From NCBI GenBank assembly GCA_018269055.1, contig JAFDVI010000017.1, positions 1-64,000 of the forward strand: 64,000 bases of DNA, given 5' to 3'. The notes beneath the pieces are model-generated. The model was not told where the DNA came from. It saw nothing but the letters and a program-made list of their open reading frames with translations, and searched no databases. Source of the DNA: Acidobacteriota bacterium. GTDB lineage: Bacteria; Acidobacteriota; Blastocatellia; RBC074. Of the stretch, positions 17,439 through 28,307 are shown piece after piece (position 1 is the stretch's first letter; every line of letters starts with the position of its first letter). The position numbers and the translations under genes are program-made.

Positions 17439-19775
17439 ATGCCCAAGCCTACGTTACAACCCAGCGCAACTCCCAAACTTCGCCTGCGCCTGGCGATTCG
17501 TGGCGCAGTGCAAGGCGTAGGCTTTCGTCCGTTTGTATATCGGCTGGCCACGGAACTGAACCTGACCGGGTGGGTCAACAATTCGCCGCGCGGCGTGACC
17601 ATCGAACTCGAAGCTACGCCGGACAAACTGGACCAATTCCGGGCGCGCTTGGAATCCGAAATACCGCCGCGCGCATTCATTCAAAGCCTGGAAGCCAGCT
17701 ATCTTGATCCGTGTGGATTCACACGCTTTGAAATCCGCGAAAGTGAATCCGGCGGAGAAAAGTCTGCGCTGGTCTTGCCCGATATCGCCACTTGCCCGGA
17801 TTGCCTGCGCGAAGTGTTCGATCCCGCCAATCGTCGCTACCGCTATCCATTCACCAACTGCACCAACTGTGGCCCGCGCTTCAGCATTATCGAATCGCTG
17901 CCCTATGACCGCGCTAACACGACGATGCGCGCATTCGTGATGTGCGAGGAATGCGCGGCGGAATATCACCATCCGCTCAATCGCCGCTTTCATGCGCAAC
18001 CGAATGCCTGCTCTGCGTGCGGCCCGCAACTGGAATTGTGGAACGACTCCGGCGCAGTGCTGGCCAGCAAAGATGACGCGTTGCGCGCCGCCGCCGAAGC
18101 CATACGCGTTGGAAAAATCGTCGCCGTCAAAGGCTTGGGCGGATTTCACCTGATGACCGATGCGCGCAACGACGCAGCCATTAAGCGTCTGCGCCAACGG
18201 AAACATCGCGAAGAAAAACCCTTCGCGGTGATGTACCCGACGCTGGCGACGGCCAAAGCGGACTGTGAAGTTTCTGAAATCGAACAGCGATTACTGCTAT
18301 CGCCCGAATCGCCGATTGTTTTACTAACAAGGAAAACTCCGGATCCGCAATCCGCAATCCGCAATCCGCAATCAGTAGCTCCTGGCAATCCCTACCTCGG
18401 CGCGATGTTGCCTTACACGCCGTTGCATCAATTGCTCATGGATGAATTGAGCTTTCCGGTTATTGCGACCAGCGGAAATCTTTCGGATGAACCGATTTGC
18501 ACCGACGAACACGAAGCGCTGGCGCGGTTGCGCGGCATCGCCGATCTGTTTTTGGTGCATAACCGCCCGATTGCGCGGCACGTGGATGATTCGATCGTGC
18601 GCGTGATGGCCGGACGCGAAATGGTATTGCGCCGCGCGCGTGGCTATGCGCCGCTGCCCATTCACATGGCCGATTCAATGCGTTCGACGCTGGCCACCGG
18701 AGCACACCTGAAAAACGCAATTGCGCTCGCCGTTGGGCGAGACGTGTTCACAGGCCAGCACATTGGCGACCTGGAAACCGCGCAAGCCTACGACGCCTTT
18801 CAACACGTCATTACCAGTTTCGAGCGCCTGTATGAAACGCGGCCCGAAATCATCGTTTGCGATGCGCATCCGGCGTATCTTTCGACGCAGTTCGCACAAT
18901 CCAGCGGAGTGCCGACGCAATCGGTGCAACACCACCTGGCACACGTGATGGCCTGCGTCGCCGAAAATGAAATCGAATTTCCCGTGCTCGGCGTGGCGTG
19001 GGACGGCACGGGCTTTGGCTTGGACGAAACCATCTGGGGCGGAGAGTTTCTGCACATTCGTGATGGCGAAGCGGTTCGCGCAGCGCACTTGCGCACCTTT
19101 GCCTTGCCGGGCGGCGAAGCAGCGGTCAAACAACCCAAACGCATCGCCCTTGGGTTGCTGTATGAAATGGCTGGGGACGATGTGTTCGCGCAAAACGACC
19201 TTGCGCCGTTGCAAGCGTTCACAACAGCAGAACGTGATGTGTTGCGCACAATGTTGCAGCGCAATCTCAATACACCGCGCACATCCAGCGTCGGGCGATT
19301 GTTTGACGCAATCGCTTCATTGATCAATCTGCGACAGGAAACGCGATTCGAAGGTCAGGCCGCAATGGAGATGGAATTCACCTTGAATGGAATCGCAACC
19401 AATGAGCGTTATCTATTCGATCTAAGTGAATCCAAAGTCCAAAATCCAAAATCCAAAATCATTCTCGACTGGGAACCGCTCATTCGCGCACTGCTCAGCG
19501 ATATGCAGGCGGGCGCGCCCCCTGGCCTGATTTCGGCGAAATTTCATAACACCCTGGCGGCAATGATCGTCGGCGTCGCCAAAGAGTTAAACGCGGAGCG
19601 TGTCGCATTAAGCGGCGGCTGTTTTCAAAACAAATACTTGCTCGAACGCGCGATTGCTCAATTGCGGCAAGCGGGTTTCCGTCCCTATTGGCATCAGCGC
19701 ATTCCCACCAATGACGGCGGCATCGCCGTGGGACAAATCGCGGCGGCAAAATGGCAAATTGAACTCGTGAGGTAA
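17439..19775 (+). CDS. hypF: Carbamoyltransferase HypF
   Basis: Makes the thiocarbamate on HypE that becomes the CN ligands of the active site. 778 residues with the full domain order: acylphosphatase (GAVQGVGFRPFVYRLA, about 23-38), two zinc fingers with CPDC/CTNC and CEEC/CSAC (about 115-190), a YrdC-like domain (about 205-390) and a Kae1-like domain with HHLAHVMAC. Two loop regions hold heptanucleotide tandem repeats: PDPQSAIRNPQS near residue 302 and ESKVQNPKSKI near residue 665. Both replace loops that are shorter or different in relatives. A start with GAGGCGCT is used, 6 bp after hypB. Confidence 0.95.
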   Translation: MPKPTLQPSATPKLRLRLAIRGAVQGVGFRPFVYRLATELNLTGWVNNSPRGVTIELEATPDKLDQFRARLESEIPPRAFIQSLEASYLDPCGFTRFEIRESESGGEKSALVLPDIATCPDCLREVFDPANRRYRYPFTNCTNCGPRFSIIESLPYDRANTTMRAFVMCEECAAEYHHPLNRRFHAQPNACSACGPQLELWNDSGAVLASKDDALRAAAEAIRVGKIVAVKGLGGFHLMTDARNDAAIKRLRQRKHREEKPFAVMYPTLATAKADCEVSEIEQRLLLSPESPIVLLTRKTPDPQSAIRNPQSVAPGNPYLGAMLPYTPLHQLLMDELSFPVIATSGNLSDEPICTDEHEALARLRGIADLFLVHNRPIARHVDDSIVRVMAGREMVLRRARGYAPLPIHMADSMRSTLATGAHLKNAIALAVGRDVFTGQHIGDLETAQAYDAFQHVITSFERLYETRPEIIVCDAHPAYLSTQFAQSSGVPTQSVQHHLAHVMACVAENEIEFPVLGVAWDGTGFGLDETIWGGEFLHIRDGEAVRAAHLRTFALPGGEAAVKQPKRIALGLLYEMAGDDVFAQNDLAPLQAFTTAERDVLRTMLQRNLNTPRTSSVGRLFDAIASLINLRQETRFEGQAAMEMEFTLNGIATNERYLFDLSESKVQNPKSKIILDWEPLIRALLSDMQAGAPPGLISAKFHNTLAAMIVGVAKELNAERVALSGGCFQNKYLLERAIAQLRQAGFRPYWHQRIPTNDGGIAVGQIAAAKWQIELVR
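18345..18372. repeat. Heptanucleotide tandem repeat (CCGCAAT x4) inside hypF
   Basis: Four perfect head-to-tail copies of CCGCAAT in the YrdC-like domain of hypF. As the unit is 7 nt, a gain or loss of one unit would shift the frame. STRR elements of this type are known in cyanobacteria. Confidence 0.9.
19431..19460. repeat. Heptanucleotide tandem repeat (TCCAAAA x4) inside hypF
   Basis: Units TCCAAAG, TCCAAAA, TCCAAAA, TCCAAAA, then a partial unit, in the Kae1-like domain of hypF. Its unit differs from that of the repeat 1.1 kb upstream in the same gene. Confidence 0.88.
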
Positions 19776-19779
19776 TCGT

Positions 19780-20034
19780 ATGTGTCTGGCTGTTCCCGGA
19801 AAGATTCTGACCATCGAAGGCGACGACGTATTGCGCAGCGGCAAAGTCAATTTCGGAGGCATCGTCAAACAGGTCAATCTGAGTTACGTGCCCGAAGCCA
19901 GGGTGGGCGATTACGTTGTCGTCCACGTCGGTTTTGCCCTGAGCAAAGTGGATGAAGAGCAGGCGCGGCAAGTGTTCGATTACCTGCATTCGATGGGCGA
20001 GCTTGCTGAACTGACCGAAGCGGAGGCCGTATGA
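19780..20034 (+). CDS. hypC: Hydrogenase assembly chaperone HypC
   Basis: A small scaffold for Fe(CN)2CO assembly, working with HypD and the immature large subunit. 84 residues. The invariant MCLAVPG start supplies the essential Cys2. GAGGTAATCGT precedes it. The stop overlaps the hypD start as ATGA (20031-20034). Confidence 0.96.
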   Translation: MCLAVPGKILTIEGDDVLRSGKVNFGGIVKQVNLSYVPEARVGDYVVVHVGFALSKVDEEQARQVFDYLHSMGELAELTEAEAV

Positions 20035-21137
20035 AATTCGTGGATGAATACCGCGATGCGGAAGGAGCGCGTGCCTTGGCCAAAGCGATTGCCGAGGTCA
20101 CAACACGCCCATGGACGCTGATGGAAATTTGCGGCGGACAAACTCACGCCATCGTCAAATTCGGCATTGACGAATTGCTACCCCAACAAATCACGCTGGT
20201 GCACGGACCGGGTTGCCCCGTGTGCGTGACGCCGATTGAATTGATTGATAAAGCGATTGCGATCGCCTCGCGACCTGATGTGATTTTCTGTTCCTTCGGC
20301 GACATGTTGCGCGTGCCCGGATCGAACAAGGATTTATTCATGGTCAAGGCCGAAAGCGGCGATGTGCGCGTCGTGTATTCGCCCCTGGATTGTTTGAAAA
20401 TCGCGCGCGAACATCCATCCAAACAAGTCGTCTTTTTTGCCGTCGGATTTGAAACCACTGCGCCTGCCAACGCGATGGCGGTGTATCAGGCGGCGCAACA
20501 ACACATCACAAACTTTTCTCTGTTGGTGTCGCACGTGCTGGTGCCGCCCGCAATGGAAGCGATCCTTTCGTCACCGTTGAATCGCGTGCAGGGGTTTCTG
20601 GCCGCTGGCCACGTTTGCACGGTGATGGGCTATACCGAATACGAACCGATTGCGGCAAAGTATCACGTGCCCATTGTCGTGACGGGATTTGAACCATTGG
20701 ACATTTTGCAGGGCGTGTTGATGTGCGTGAAACAACTGGAAGAAGGCCGCGCCGAAGTCGAAAACCAGTATGCGCGTTCTGTGCGGCGCGAAGGCAATCG
20801 TCCCGCGCAGGAATTGGTCAGCAAAGTGTTCACCATCGTTCCGCGCAAATGGCGCGGCGTAGGCGAAATTCCGCAAAGCGGTCTTGGGTTGAGCGATGCA
20901 TATCGAGAGTTCGACGCTGAAAGGCGATTTGAATTGCACGATTACACCGCCGAAGAACCTGCCGAATGCATCAGCGGGTTGATTATGCAGGGCGTCAGCA
21001 AACCGCATGAATGCCCGGCGTTTGGCACACGTTGCACGCCGGAAATGCCTTTGGGCGCACCCATGGTTTCCAATGAAGGCGCGTGCGCGGCGTATTATCG
21101 GTATCGCCGCATTCAGACGCGCACGGTCCCAGCCTGA
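20031..21137 (+). CDS. hypD: Hydrogenase assembly protein HypD
   Basis: The iron-sulfur protein on which the Fe(CN)2CO unit is built. 368 residues. Seen: [11 protein letters not shown] with the active-site Cys, [11 protein letters not shown], the GFETTAPA motif, and C-terminal iron-sulfur cysteines in [47 protein letters not shown] (split here: CISG, HECP, RCTP, GACAAYY). Translation is coupled to hypC by the ATGA overlap. Confidence 0.96.
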   Translation: MKFVDEYRDAEGARALAKAIAEVTTRPWTLMEICGGQTHAIVKFGIDELLPQQITLVHGPGCPVCVTPIELIDKAIAIASRPDVIFCSFGDMLRVPGSNKDLFMVKAESGDVRVVYSPLDCLKIAREHPSKQVVFFAVGFETTAPANAMAVYQAAQQHITNFSLLVSHVLVPPAMEAILSSPLNRVQGFLAAGHVCTVMGYTEYEPIAAKYHVPIVVTGFEPLDILQGVLMCVKQLEEGRAEVENQYARSVRREGNRPAQELVSKVFTIVPRKWRGVGEIPQSGLGLSDAYREFDAERRFELHDYTAEEPAECISGLIMQGVSKPHECPAFGTRCTPEMPLGAPMVSNEGACAAYYRYRRIQTRTVPA

Positions 21138-21155
21138 AAAACAGGAGTCATCGTT

Positions 21156-22211
21156 ATGGCTGATTTTCAAGACTTCACGCCTGTTTGCCCGTTGCCGATC
21201 CAGCAATACCCACATGTGTTGCTGGCGCACGGCGGAGGCGGCAAGCTGATGCATCAACTGATCGAATCGGTTTTCGTTCCGGCGTTTTCCAATTCTTTGC
21301 TCGGCGCGCGGCATGACGGAGCCAGTTTTTCGGTGGGCGATTCGCGTCTGGCCTTTACGACGGATTCGTATGTGGTGCGTCCGTTGTTTTTTCCCGGCGG
21401 AGACATTGGTTCGCTGGCGGTGAACGGCACCGTGAATGATCTGGCCATGTGCGGCGCGCGCCCGTTGTATCTGAGCGCCGGATTCATTCTGGAAGAAGGG
21501 TTGCCGATGGAAACGCTGTGGCGCGTTATTCAATCCATGCGACGGGCGGCAGAAGTGGCTGGCGTCCAGCTTGTCACAGGCGACACCAAAGTAGTGGACA
21601 AAGGCAAGGGCGATGGCATTTTCATCAACACCGCTGGCATTGGTGTGATTGAACACCCGCTGACGATTGCTCCCGGCAGCGTTCACCCGGGTGATGTCAT
21701 TTTACTGAGCGGCGATCTAGGGCGGCACGGTGTTGCCATTATGGCCGAACGCGAAGGCCTGGAATTTGAAAGCCAGATTGAAAGCGACTGCGCGCCGCTC
21801 AATGATGTGGTGCAAGCTCTGCTGGACGACGGCATCGAACTTCATTGCCTGCGCGACCTGACCCGCGGTGGCCTGACCAGCGCGTTGGTCGAAATCGCCG
21901 AATCCGCCAATCGGCAAATTCACGTCGAAGAAACCGCGATTCCCGTGCGCGAAGACGTGCGCGGCGCGTGTGAAATTCTGGGACTCGATCCGATGTATCT
22001 GGCCAATGAAGGCCGCTTCATCGCGTTTCTGCCTGCAGCCCAAGCTGAGCGAGCGTTGGCGATTCTGAATTCTGCCGCATACGACACGGCAGCGGCGTTA
22101 ATCGGAAAGGTAACCGATATCGCTCCGCCTTTGGTATTGCTGAAAAGCCGCATCGGCGCCATGCGCATTGTGGATATGTTTAGCGGCGAACAGTTGCCGC
22201 GCATTTGCTAA
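21156..22211 (+). CDS. hypE: Carbamoyl dehydratase HypE
   Basis: Dehydrates the C-terminal thiocarboxamide to thiocyanate, giving CN to the HypCD complex. 351 residues. Glycine-rich N-terminal [12 protein letters not shown], the PurM-like [20 protein letters not shown] and [11 protein letters not shown] motifs, and the invariant C-terminal PRIC end with the reactive Cys. Last gene of the hydrogenase operon; a hairpin follows 19 bp downstream. An AGGAG lies before the ATG. Confidence 0.96.
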   Translation: MADFQDFTPVCPLPIQQYPHVLLAHGGGGKLMHQLIESVFVPAFSNSLLGARHDGASFSVGDSRLAFTTDSYVVRPLFFPGGDIGSLAVNGTVNDLAMCGARPLYLSAGFILEEGLPMETLWRVIQSMRRAAEVAGVQLVTGDTKVVDKGKGDGIFINTAGIGVIEHPLTIAPGSVHPGDVILLSGDLGRHGVAIMAEREGLEFESQIESDCAPLNDVVQALLDDGIELHCLRDLTRGGLTSALVEIAESANRQIHVEETAIPVREDVRGACEILGLDPMYLANEGRFIAFLPAAQAERALAILNSAAYDTAAALIGKVTDIAPPLVLLKSRIGAMRIVDMFSGEQLPRIC

Positions 22212-22227
22212 CGCCGGCGTTCAAAAT

Positions 22228-22272
22228 AAAACGAGCGCGAGTAGGCAAAAGGGCCGACTCGCGCTTTTCATT
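22228..22272. terminator. Hairpin terminator between hypE and the YHS gene
   Basis: AGCGCGAGT (22234-22242) pairs with ACTCGCGCT (22257-22265), 14-nt loop, followed by TTTTCATTTTT on the plus strand and preceded by AAAATAAAA. It can end transcription from both convergent operons. Confidence 0.75.
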
Positions 22273-22291
22273 TTTCGGATGCGATTTTCGT

Positions 22292-22990
22292 CTAGGGTTT
22301 GATGAATTTTCCAGGAGTTTTCTTCGCCGCTTCCAGACAGCTTTCGCAACAAAAGTAAACCGTCCGCCCAAAGAAACCATACTTGATTTCTTTGTTTACA
22401 GGCGCGCCCGTCACCGGGCAGGTTTCGATGCCATCGCCTTTGCCAAGAAATGCTCCTTCTTCCTTCGTTTCTCCCGGCAGCGGATGTTCCTTGTGCATGA
22501 CGGACATGCCTTCGCGTACAAATTCGGAAACGCCTGCTGCATGTGCCTGGATCAGTTTGACAACATACGGATCAGTTGATGTCTCCGTGATCTTGACGCC
22601 TTTTTCCGTATTCGTAATTTCCAGGTTAATTTTGTCCGCCTGTTTGAACAGTTCGGCAAACAGTGGATCCCACTGGCGAATCGGCTGTTTCTTTTCCAAT
22701 CGAGCCTTCATGGCCCAGGCGTGTTCAACGATCAACGCTTTGATTTTCGGATCGTCGGATTCCGTGATGGTTTCAACGCCGTTGCTGATGGGTTTGACTG
22801 TGCGAGTGATCTTCTGGTGATCGCTAAACAGGGAGTGAATGGTTTTCATGTCTTGTGGCTGATTACCGCCCATTCCCATTCCGCCCATACGACCTTGACC
22901 TTGCGCCATTCCCATCGGCGGGATAACCAACGTCAGAACAAAAAACAGCAAAGACGTGCTCGTAAAAATGCAGATTCTTGGTGTTTTCAT
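22292..22990 (-). CDS. Exported YHS/TRASH-type metal-binding protein
   Basis: A 232-residue protein with a signal peptide ([20 protein letters not shown]) cleaved before a Gly/Met-rich segment. The C-terminal end carries [11 protein letters not shown] ... [11 protein letters not shown], a YHS/TRASH-like metal-binding fold. The middle part with [12 protein letters not shown] and [20 protein letters not shown] is conserved-looking but not assigned. The start at 22990 has AAGAGG and the signal peptide; the longer frame upstream is not supported. A role in copper or other metal handling at the cell surface, next to the RND pump, is an inference. Confidence 0.78.
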   Translation of the reverse strand: MKTPRICIFTSTSLLFFVLTLVIPPMGMAQGQGRMGGMGMGGNQPQDMKTIHSLFSDHQKITRTVKPISNGVETITESDDPKIKALIVEHAWAMKARLEKKQPIRQWDPLFAELFKQADKINLEITNTEKGVKITETSTDPYVVKLIQAHAAGVSEFVREGMSVMHKEHPLPGETKEEGAFLGKGDGIETCPVTGAPVNKEIKYGFFGRTVYFCCESCLEAAKKTPGKFIKP

Positions 22991-23045
22991 AAATGCCTCT
23001 TTCGTTTGAAAATGAATTGGGATCAAACGAGCTGTGCTCAAATAG

Positions 23046-23561
23046 TTATTCCTTGTGTTCTCGTTCTTCTTCGCTCTTTTTTTGTGGAGTTTCGCCACTC
23101 GCTGGAACTGTGGCATTTGCCCCACTGCGAATTTCCGTATGGCGAATTTCCCCACCGAAATTGGCTGTGCGAAACATCAACCCGCCAGTCGCCAAAGCCA
23201 AAAACAACGTCGCTAACATCAACCACATCGGCAACGATTTGGTTTTTCGGAAAAGGAACAATCCGGCCATTGCAACGATTCCTGTGGCGATGGCGGCGCT
23301 TAATGCCACCAGCGCAGCCTCTTCGTGAGGTTCAATCAAAGCTTCGGACACCCCTGGCAGATGTTCGACTACTCCTTCGGCCGGTTCACCGGTCAGATAA
23401 GCTGGAACTGCGCAGAGAGCGCTCAGTACAAAGACTCCCAGACTGACTCTTTTGATTTCTTCGCTCTTTTTCAACCAGGCAAACAACAACAACAAAATTC
23501 CAAACACGGTTCCCAAAACCGGCAGATGATTCAACAGCAAATGCCAATGTGCGCCGTTCAT
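23046..23561 (-). CDS. DUF2231-like membrane protein
   Basis: A 171-residue protein with four transmembrane helices beginning [21 protein letters not shown], in which the histidines could ligate a haem or metal. A periplasmic segment with [26 protein letters not shown] separates helices 2 and 3. The C-terminal 45 residues are polar and charged. AAGGAG precedes the start. The family is often near cytochromes and metal efflux genes; function unknown. Confidence 0.75.
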   Translation of the reverse strand: MNGAHWHLLLNHLPVLGTVFGILLLLFAWLKKSEEIKRVSLGVFVLSALCAVPAYLTGEPAEGVVEHLPGVSEALIEPHEEAALVALSAAIATGIVAMAGLFLFRKTKSLPMWLMLATLFLALATGGLMFRTANFGGEIRHTEIRSGANATVPASGETPQKKSEEEREHKE

Positions 23562-23703
23562 AGTTTCTCCTTTTCAAAGATTGATAAATCCATTTCTGAA
23601 AGTTGTAACCGCGCTACGCGATTGCATGGTTGGCGGAAATTTCCCCACTGAATTCAGGGTAAAGCTGTTATCAGCAACAGACGTACCGCACTGCTCGCCA
23701 AAA

Positions 23704-26700
23704 TTACGATTCTTGCTCGGCCGCTTCGTGGGAAATTGAATCCGTTGGCTCGTCTGTTTGCCGCGCCTCAGACTTTATCGAAACGGGCTCATATTTTTTA
23801 CGCTCGCTCAGGTAGTACAAAATCGGCACGGTCATACGCGACAATAACAGCGAAGCGATTTCGCCTGCCATCAAAGAAATCGCCAACCCTTGAAAGATCG
23901 GATCAAACAAAATCACTGTCGCGCCCACCACCACCGCCGCTGCTGTCAACATCATCGGACGAAAGCGAACGGCTCCAGCGTCCACCACCGCGTCGGCCAG
24001 CGGCATTCCCTGTTTCAATCGCAGTTCGACAAAATCCACCAGGATGATGGAATTCCGCACAACGATTCCCGCTCCGGCAATGAAGCCAATCATCGAAGTC
24101 GCCGTGAAAAACGCATTCATCATTCCGTGCGCAGGCAAAATGCCGACCAGGGAAAATGGAATCGCCGCCATAATCGCAAACGGCGTTTTGAAGGATTGAA
24201 ACCAGCCGACCACCAGCACATAAATCAACACCATCACTGCCGCAAAGGCCAATCCCAGATCGCGAAAGACTTCGTAGGTGATGTGCCATTCGCCGTCCCA
24301 CTTCATGGCAAACTTGTTGGTGGTGAAAGGCTGCTGAGCGACGAACCGTTCCAGACTGTACCCTTCCGGCAGCTTCATTTTCTCGATTGCGTCGTTGAGT
24401 TTCAGGATCGCGTAGACAGGACTTTCTTCGCTGCCCGCCACGTCGCCGGTGACATAGGTCACCGGCATCAGGTTTTTGTGGTAGATGCTTTTTTCGTTTG
24501 TCTGCTCCTCAACTTTGACGAGTTCGCCGAGCGGAACCAGATTCCCGCGCGTCCCCATCATTTTGATTTGTTTCAAGTCTTCGACGCTGGAACGTTCGGC
24601 GCGCGGCAAGCGCAGGACAATCGGCAGGTCTTCTTTTTCCGCTGGCTGATGCGCCAAGCCGACGGGCAGGCCCTCTACGGCGATACGCAACGTCGCGGCG
24701 ACCTGCTCGGCGGAAACGCCATTCAGCGCGGCTTTTTCCTTGTCCACGACGAAGCGGTATTTCGGCTGGTCGTCTTCGACATACCAGTCTACGTCCACCA
24801 CGCCAGGTGTTTTATCGAAAATGTCGCGGATGTTGTTGGCGATTTCCATCTGGCGCCGATAATCGGGGCCGTAAATTTCAGCGACCAAGGTTTGAAGTAC
24901 TGGCGGTCCGGGAGGGACTTCGGAAATTTTGACGCGCGCGTTGTATTTGGCGGCAATTTGTTGAATCGCCGGACGCACACGTTTGGCAATGTCGTGGCTT
25001 TGTGCGCTGCGTTCGCTTTTCCCGACCAGGTTGACCTGAATGTCGGCAACATTCGATCCACGCCGCAAATAGTAATGTCGCACCAAACCATTGAAGTTGT
25101 ACGGCGACGCCGTGCCGACGTACATCTGGTAATTGACGACTTCGGGAACGGTGCGCAGCGTGTCAGCGATTTCGCGCGTGACGGCGGCAGTTTGCTCCAA
25201 CGGTGTGCCTTCGGGCGTGTCAATAATGACCTGGAATTCGCTCTTGTTATCGAAGGGCAACATCTTCACCCGCACCAGCTTAAACGCAAACAATGACACT
25301 GACGCCAACAGCAACACCACCACGCCAATCAAAAATCCGTAGCGCCAGCTTGGCACGCGAATCAGCTTGGACATCACGCGGCGATAGAGCCGGGTCAGGC
25401 GACCTTCCTGCTGTTCATCTCCACCGTGATGGCCGCCGTCGCGTTTCAACAATCGCAAACTGGCCCACGGCGTGACGATGAATGCGACGAGCAGCGAAAA
25501 GACCATTGCCGCCGTCGCGCCAATCGGAATCGGCTTCATGTACGGCCCCATCAATCCGCCGACAAAGGCCATGGGTAAAATCGCGGCGATGACGGCAAAC
25601 GTCGCTAGAATTGTCGGATTGCCGACTTCGTCCACCGATTCAACCGCGATGTCCACCAGCGAACGCCCTTTGTTTTCCGGCATGCGGTAATGCCGCGCCA
25701 TGTTTTCGACCACGACGATGGCATCATCCACCAATATGCCGATGGAAAAAATCAGCGCAAACAGCGTGATGCGATTGAGCGTGTAGCCATAGAAGTAAAA
25801 CACCGCCAAGGTCAGCGCCAGCGTTACCGGAATGGCAATCGCCACAATGCCAGATTCGCGCAACCCAAGTGTCAACCAGATCAACACCGCGACGGACAAA
25901 ATGGCGATCATCATGTGCAGCAATAATTCGTTGGATTTTTCGCTGGCTGTTTCGCCGTAATTGCGCGTTGTGGTGACGGCGACTTCGCCGGGAATCAGCG
26001 AACCTTTCAGATGCTCGACTTTTTCCAGCACTTTGTCGGCAATCTCAATCGCGTTTTTGCCTTTCCGCTTGGCGACGGAAATTGTCACCGCCGGCTGCAC
26101 GTTCAGAGTACCGCCTTTAGGCGGCTGGGCGTCGGCATTCGGGAGCTTGCCGCCTGAAGGCGGTACTCCAAACATGACGTAATCGCTGGCCTCTTCCGCG
26201 CCGTCTTCGATCTTTGCCACATCGCGCAAATACACCGGGCGATTGTTGAATGCGCTGATGACGACAGCGCCGACGTCCTCTGCCGTGTGCAGAAAGCCGC
26301 CCGTTTCAACCAAAAATTCTTTGTTCCCCGTTGCGAAACTGCCGGATTGCAACTGGCGATTGGATTGGTCCAGCACCGGCGCGATCATCGCCGGGGCCAC
26401 GTTGAATCCGGCCATACGCGCTTCGTCGAGCGTGACGCGAATCTGACGGCGCTGTCCGCCAATGATGGTGACTTCGGAAACGTCGCTGACTTCTTTGATT
26501 TGATCGTGAACTTGCGCGGCGATGCGTCGCAAGGTGAAGGCGTCATACGTATTGCTGGAAAGCGTCAGCGCCAGAATCGGCACGTCGTCAATCGAGCGGG
26601 GTTTGATCAGCGGCTGGCTGGCGCCGGGCGGAATCAGATCGAAATTCGCCAACATTTTTTGATTCAGCCGGACAATGGCGTCTTCCTGATTTTGGCCGAC

Positions 26701-27015
26701 GTAAAACCGCACCACGGCCATGGACATTCCTGGCGACGAAGTTGAATAGATATATTCAACGCCCGGAATTTCCCATAGCAATTTTTCCATCGGTTTGGTG
26801 ACGCGCTCTTCGACTTCTTTGGCCGATGCGCCGGGCATTTGCACAAAGACGTCAATCATCGGCACGATGATTTGCGGCTCTTCTTCGCGCGGCAACATGA
26901 CGACCGCGCCCAACCCAAGCAACACCGACGTCACAACAATCAGCGGCGTCAATTTCGAGGCGATGAAAGCGCGAGCAATTTTTCCAGCAAATCCAATTTC
27001 GTTTTTGTCATTCAT
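23704..27015 (-). CDS. RND efflux pump inner-membrane permease
   Basis: A 1103-residue proton-driven RND permease, CusA/CzcA/HAE family. Seen: the first helix with [13 protein letters not shown], the porter domain start [18 protein letters not shown], a central helix with the acidic pair [18 protein letters not shown], and the last helices with [15 protein letters not shown]. It forms a tripartite pump with the adaptor and TolC genes upstream. Residues about 283-305 ([19 protein letters not shown]) are encoded by a palindromic repeat inserted in frame in a porter loop. Substrate (metal, drug or solvent) cannot be read from the sequence. Confidence 0.93.
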   Translation of the reverse strand: MNDKNEIGFAGKIARAFIASKLTPLIVVTSVLLGLGAVVMLPREEEPQIIVPMIDVFVQMPGASAKEVEERVTKPMEKLLWEIPGVEYIYSTSSPGMSMAVVRFYVGQNQEDAIVRLNQKMLANFDLIPPGASQPLIKPRSIDDVPILALTLSSNTYDAFTLRRIAAQVHDQIKEVSDVSEVTIIGGQRRQIRVTLDEARMAGFNVAPAMIAPVLDQSNRQLQSGSFATGNKEFLVETGGFLHTAEDVGAVVISAFNNRPVYLRDVAKIEDGAEEASDYVMFGVPPSGGKLPNADAQPPKGGTLNVQPAVTISVAKRKGKNAIEIADKVLEKVEHLKGSLIPGEVAVTTTRNYGETASEKSNELLLHMMIAILSVAVLIWLTLGLRESGIVAIAIPVTLALTLAVFYFYGYTLNRITLFALIFSIGILVDDAIVVVENMARHYRMPENKGRSLVDIAVESVDEVGNPTILATFAVIAAILPMAFVGGLMGPYMKPIPIGATAAMVFSLLVAFIVTPWASLRLLKRDGGHHGGDEQQEGRLTRLYRRVMSKLIRVPSWRYGFLIGVVVLLLASVSLFAFKLVRVKMLPFDNKSEFQVIIDTPEGTPLEQTAAVTREIADTLRTVPEVVNYQMYVGTASPYNFNGLVRHYYLRRGSNVADIQVNLVGKSERSAQSHDIAKRVRPAIQQIAAKYNARVKISEVPPGPPVLQTLVAEIYGPDYRRQMEIANNIRDIFDKTPGVVDVDWYVEDDQPKYRFVVDKEKAALNGVSAEQVAATLRIAVEGLPVGLAHQPAEKEDLPIVLRLPRAERSSVEDLKQIKMMGTRGNLVPLGELVKVEEQTNEKSIYHKNLMPVTYVTGDVAGSEESPVYAILKLNDAIEKMKLPEGYSLERFVAQQPFTTNKFAMKWDGEWHITYEVFRDLGLAFAAVMVLIYVLVVGWFQSFKTPFAIMAAIPFSLVGILPAHGMMNAFFTATSMIGFIAGAGIVVRNSIILVDFVELRLKQGMPLADAVVDAGAVRFRPMMLTAAAVVVGATVILFDPIFQGLAISLMAGEIASLLLSRMTVPILYYLSERKKYEPVSIKSEARQTDEPTDSISHEAAEQES
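26107..26167. repeat. Palindromic element A, read in frame in the RND permease
   Basis: Arms AGTACCGCCTTTAGGCGG (26107-26124) and CCGCCTGAAGGCGGTACT (26150-26167) are reverse complements but for one base, 25-nt centre. The minus-strand frame gives VPPSGG ... QPPKGGT. Related copies lie at 53528-53595 and 61843-61909. Confidence 0.9.
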
Positions 27016-27034
27016 ACCAAACCTGTTTTTCTCT

Positions 27035-27100
27035 CCACGAAGTCACACGAAGAAATACGAAGGTTTTGCCTTCTTCGTGAACCTTCGTGTTTCTTCGTGG
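27035..27100. repeat. Interspersed inverted repeat, CACGAAG family, copy 1
   Basis: CCACGAAGTCACACGAAGAA on the left and the complementary TTCGTGTTTCTTCGTGG on the right, between the RND permease and the adaptor. Internal CACGAAG direct repeats make both arms. A second copy lies at 60427-60495. This may be a transcription attenuator in the operon. Confidence 0.8.
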
Positions 27101-27109
27101 AAAAAATTC

Positions 27110-28303
27110 CTATTGCACCTTCACTCCGTCGTTCAATTTGGCGATGCCATCCACCGCGATGCGATCGTTTTCGGTCAAGCCGGACAACACTTCCACGCGG
27201 TCGCCATAGGTTTTGCCGGTTTTGATCAATCGCAACCGCGCGATGCCCGAATCGTCAACCACAAAGACCCCGGTGAGTTGCCCGCGTTGCGCAATGGCTT
27301 TGGCAGGAATGGCGATCGCTTGCCTTTGCCCGCGCAGAAATCGCGCCGTTCCATACAAACCGGAACGAAGCGGTTGCGCCGACGCGACGTCAATTTTCAC
27401 GGTGTAACTGCGGCTCATCGGATCGGCAGCGGGCAGAATTTCGGCAACCATTCCTTCCAGTTCTTCACCGCCAATGGCGTCAATGCTCACGCACGCGCGA
27501 TCCTTCAAATGGATTTTGCCGATTTGGGATTCTTCGACAGCGGCTTCCAACCGGTAATGCGCGGCGTCTTCAATCGTCAACAACGGAGCGCCCGGTGTCG
27601 CGGTCGCGCCAACTTCAATCTGCTTGGCGGTGACGATACCGCTGATGGGCGTCACCACGCGGGCGTATCCGGCAAAGACCTGCGCGCTGGCGATGTCGGC
27701 TTTGGCCTGATCCATTTGCGCTTGCCCCTGTTTCTTTTTGGCGGCCAACACTTCCAACATCTTCGCCGCGCGGTCGGCTTCGGCGTCGGCGACTTGCGCC
27801 TTGGCTTTGACTTCGTCGAATTCCTGCGGGCTGACGGATTTTCGATCCAGCAAGGTTTGATACCGCGCCAGCGTCGCGTCAGCCAGTCGCTTGTTGGCTT
27901 CGGCGGCGGATTTGGCCGATTGCGCGGCATTGCCGGCCTGGTCGGCTTCGGCAACGGCCTGCTCGGCCTGGCGCAATCCGGCCTGGGCTTTTTGCAATTG
28001 CGCGGCGGCTTCGCGGTTGTCAATTTCAATCAAGGCTTGCCCCGCGTTGACGCGGTCGCCTTCGCGTACGCGCAAGCCGGTCACCGTGCCCATGATTTTT
28101 GACGACAGCACCGTCGAAGTTTTGGCGCGCACGGTTCCGGTCGCTTCGTAAAAATCTTCGACCGACGAAACGCCGACTTTTTCTATGTGTACGCCTGTCA
28201 CAACCGGCGGCTTTTCGGCAGCGACCTCCGGTTTCTTTCCGCAGGCGGCGGCAATCAAACTTAGTAAGGCAAGCAATGTGAAAAGGGCAAATTTGGTTTT
28301 CAT
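27110..28303 (-). CDS. RND periplasmic adaptor lipoprotein (MFP family)
   Basis: Membrane-fusion subunit of the pump, 397 residues. The lipoprotein signal [13 protein letters not shown] gives a lipid-modified Cys near residue 19. Then comes the barrel-sandwich domain ([21 protein letters not shown]), a long helical hairpin rich in Ala and Gln (about residues 85-185), the second lipoyl half [16 protein letters not shown], and beta-barrel and MP domains. The start at 28303 is chosen for the lipobox; it follows the TolC gene stop by 4 bp. Confidence 0.92.
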   Translation of the reverse strand: MKTKFALFTLLALLSLIAAACGKKPEVAAEKPPVVTGVHIEKVGVSSVEDFYEATGTVRAKTSTVLSSKIMGTVTGLRVREGDRVNAGQALIEIDNREAAAQLQKAQAGLRQAEQAVAEADQAGNAAQSAKSAAEANKRLADATLARYQTLLDRKSVSPQEFDEVKAKAQVADAEADRAAKMLEVLAAKKKQGQAQMDQAKADIASAQVFAGYARVVTPISGIVTAKQIEVGATATPGAPLLTIEDAAHYRLEAAVEESQIGKIHLKDRACVSIDAIGGEELEGMVAEILPAADPMSRSYTVKIDVASAQPLRSGLYGTARFLRGQRQAIAIPAKAIAQRGQLTGVFVVDDSGIARLRLIKTGKTYGDRVEVLSGLTENDRIAVDGIAKLNDGVKVQ

Positions 28304-28307
28304 GAGG

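Noticed and set aside
23890..25296. A 468-codon frame opposite the RND permease
   Set aside because: His- and Arg-rich, no domain; produced by GC-biased third positions of the real gene.
26795..28102. A 435-codon frame opposite the RND/adaptor genes
   Set aside because: It crosses two well-supported genes and has no ribosome binding site or fold.
27110..28303. Metal-specific CzcB/CusB assignment of the adaptor
   Set aside because: No Met- or His-rich metal-binding end is visible, so only the general RND adaptor call is made.
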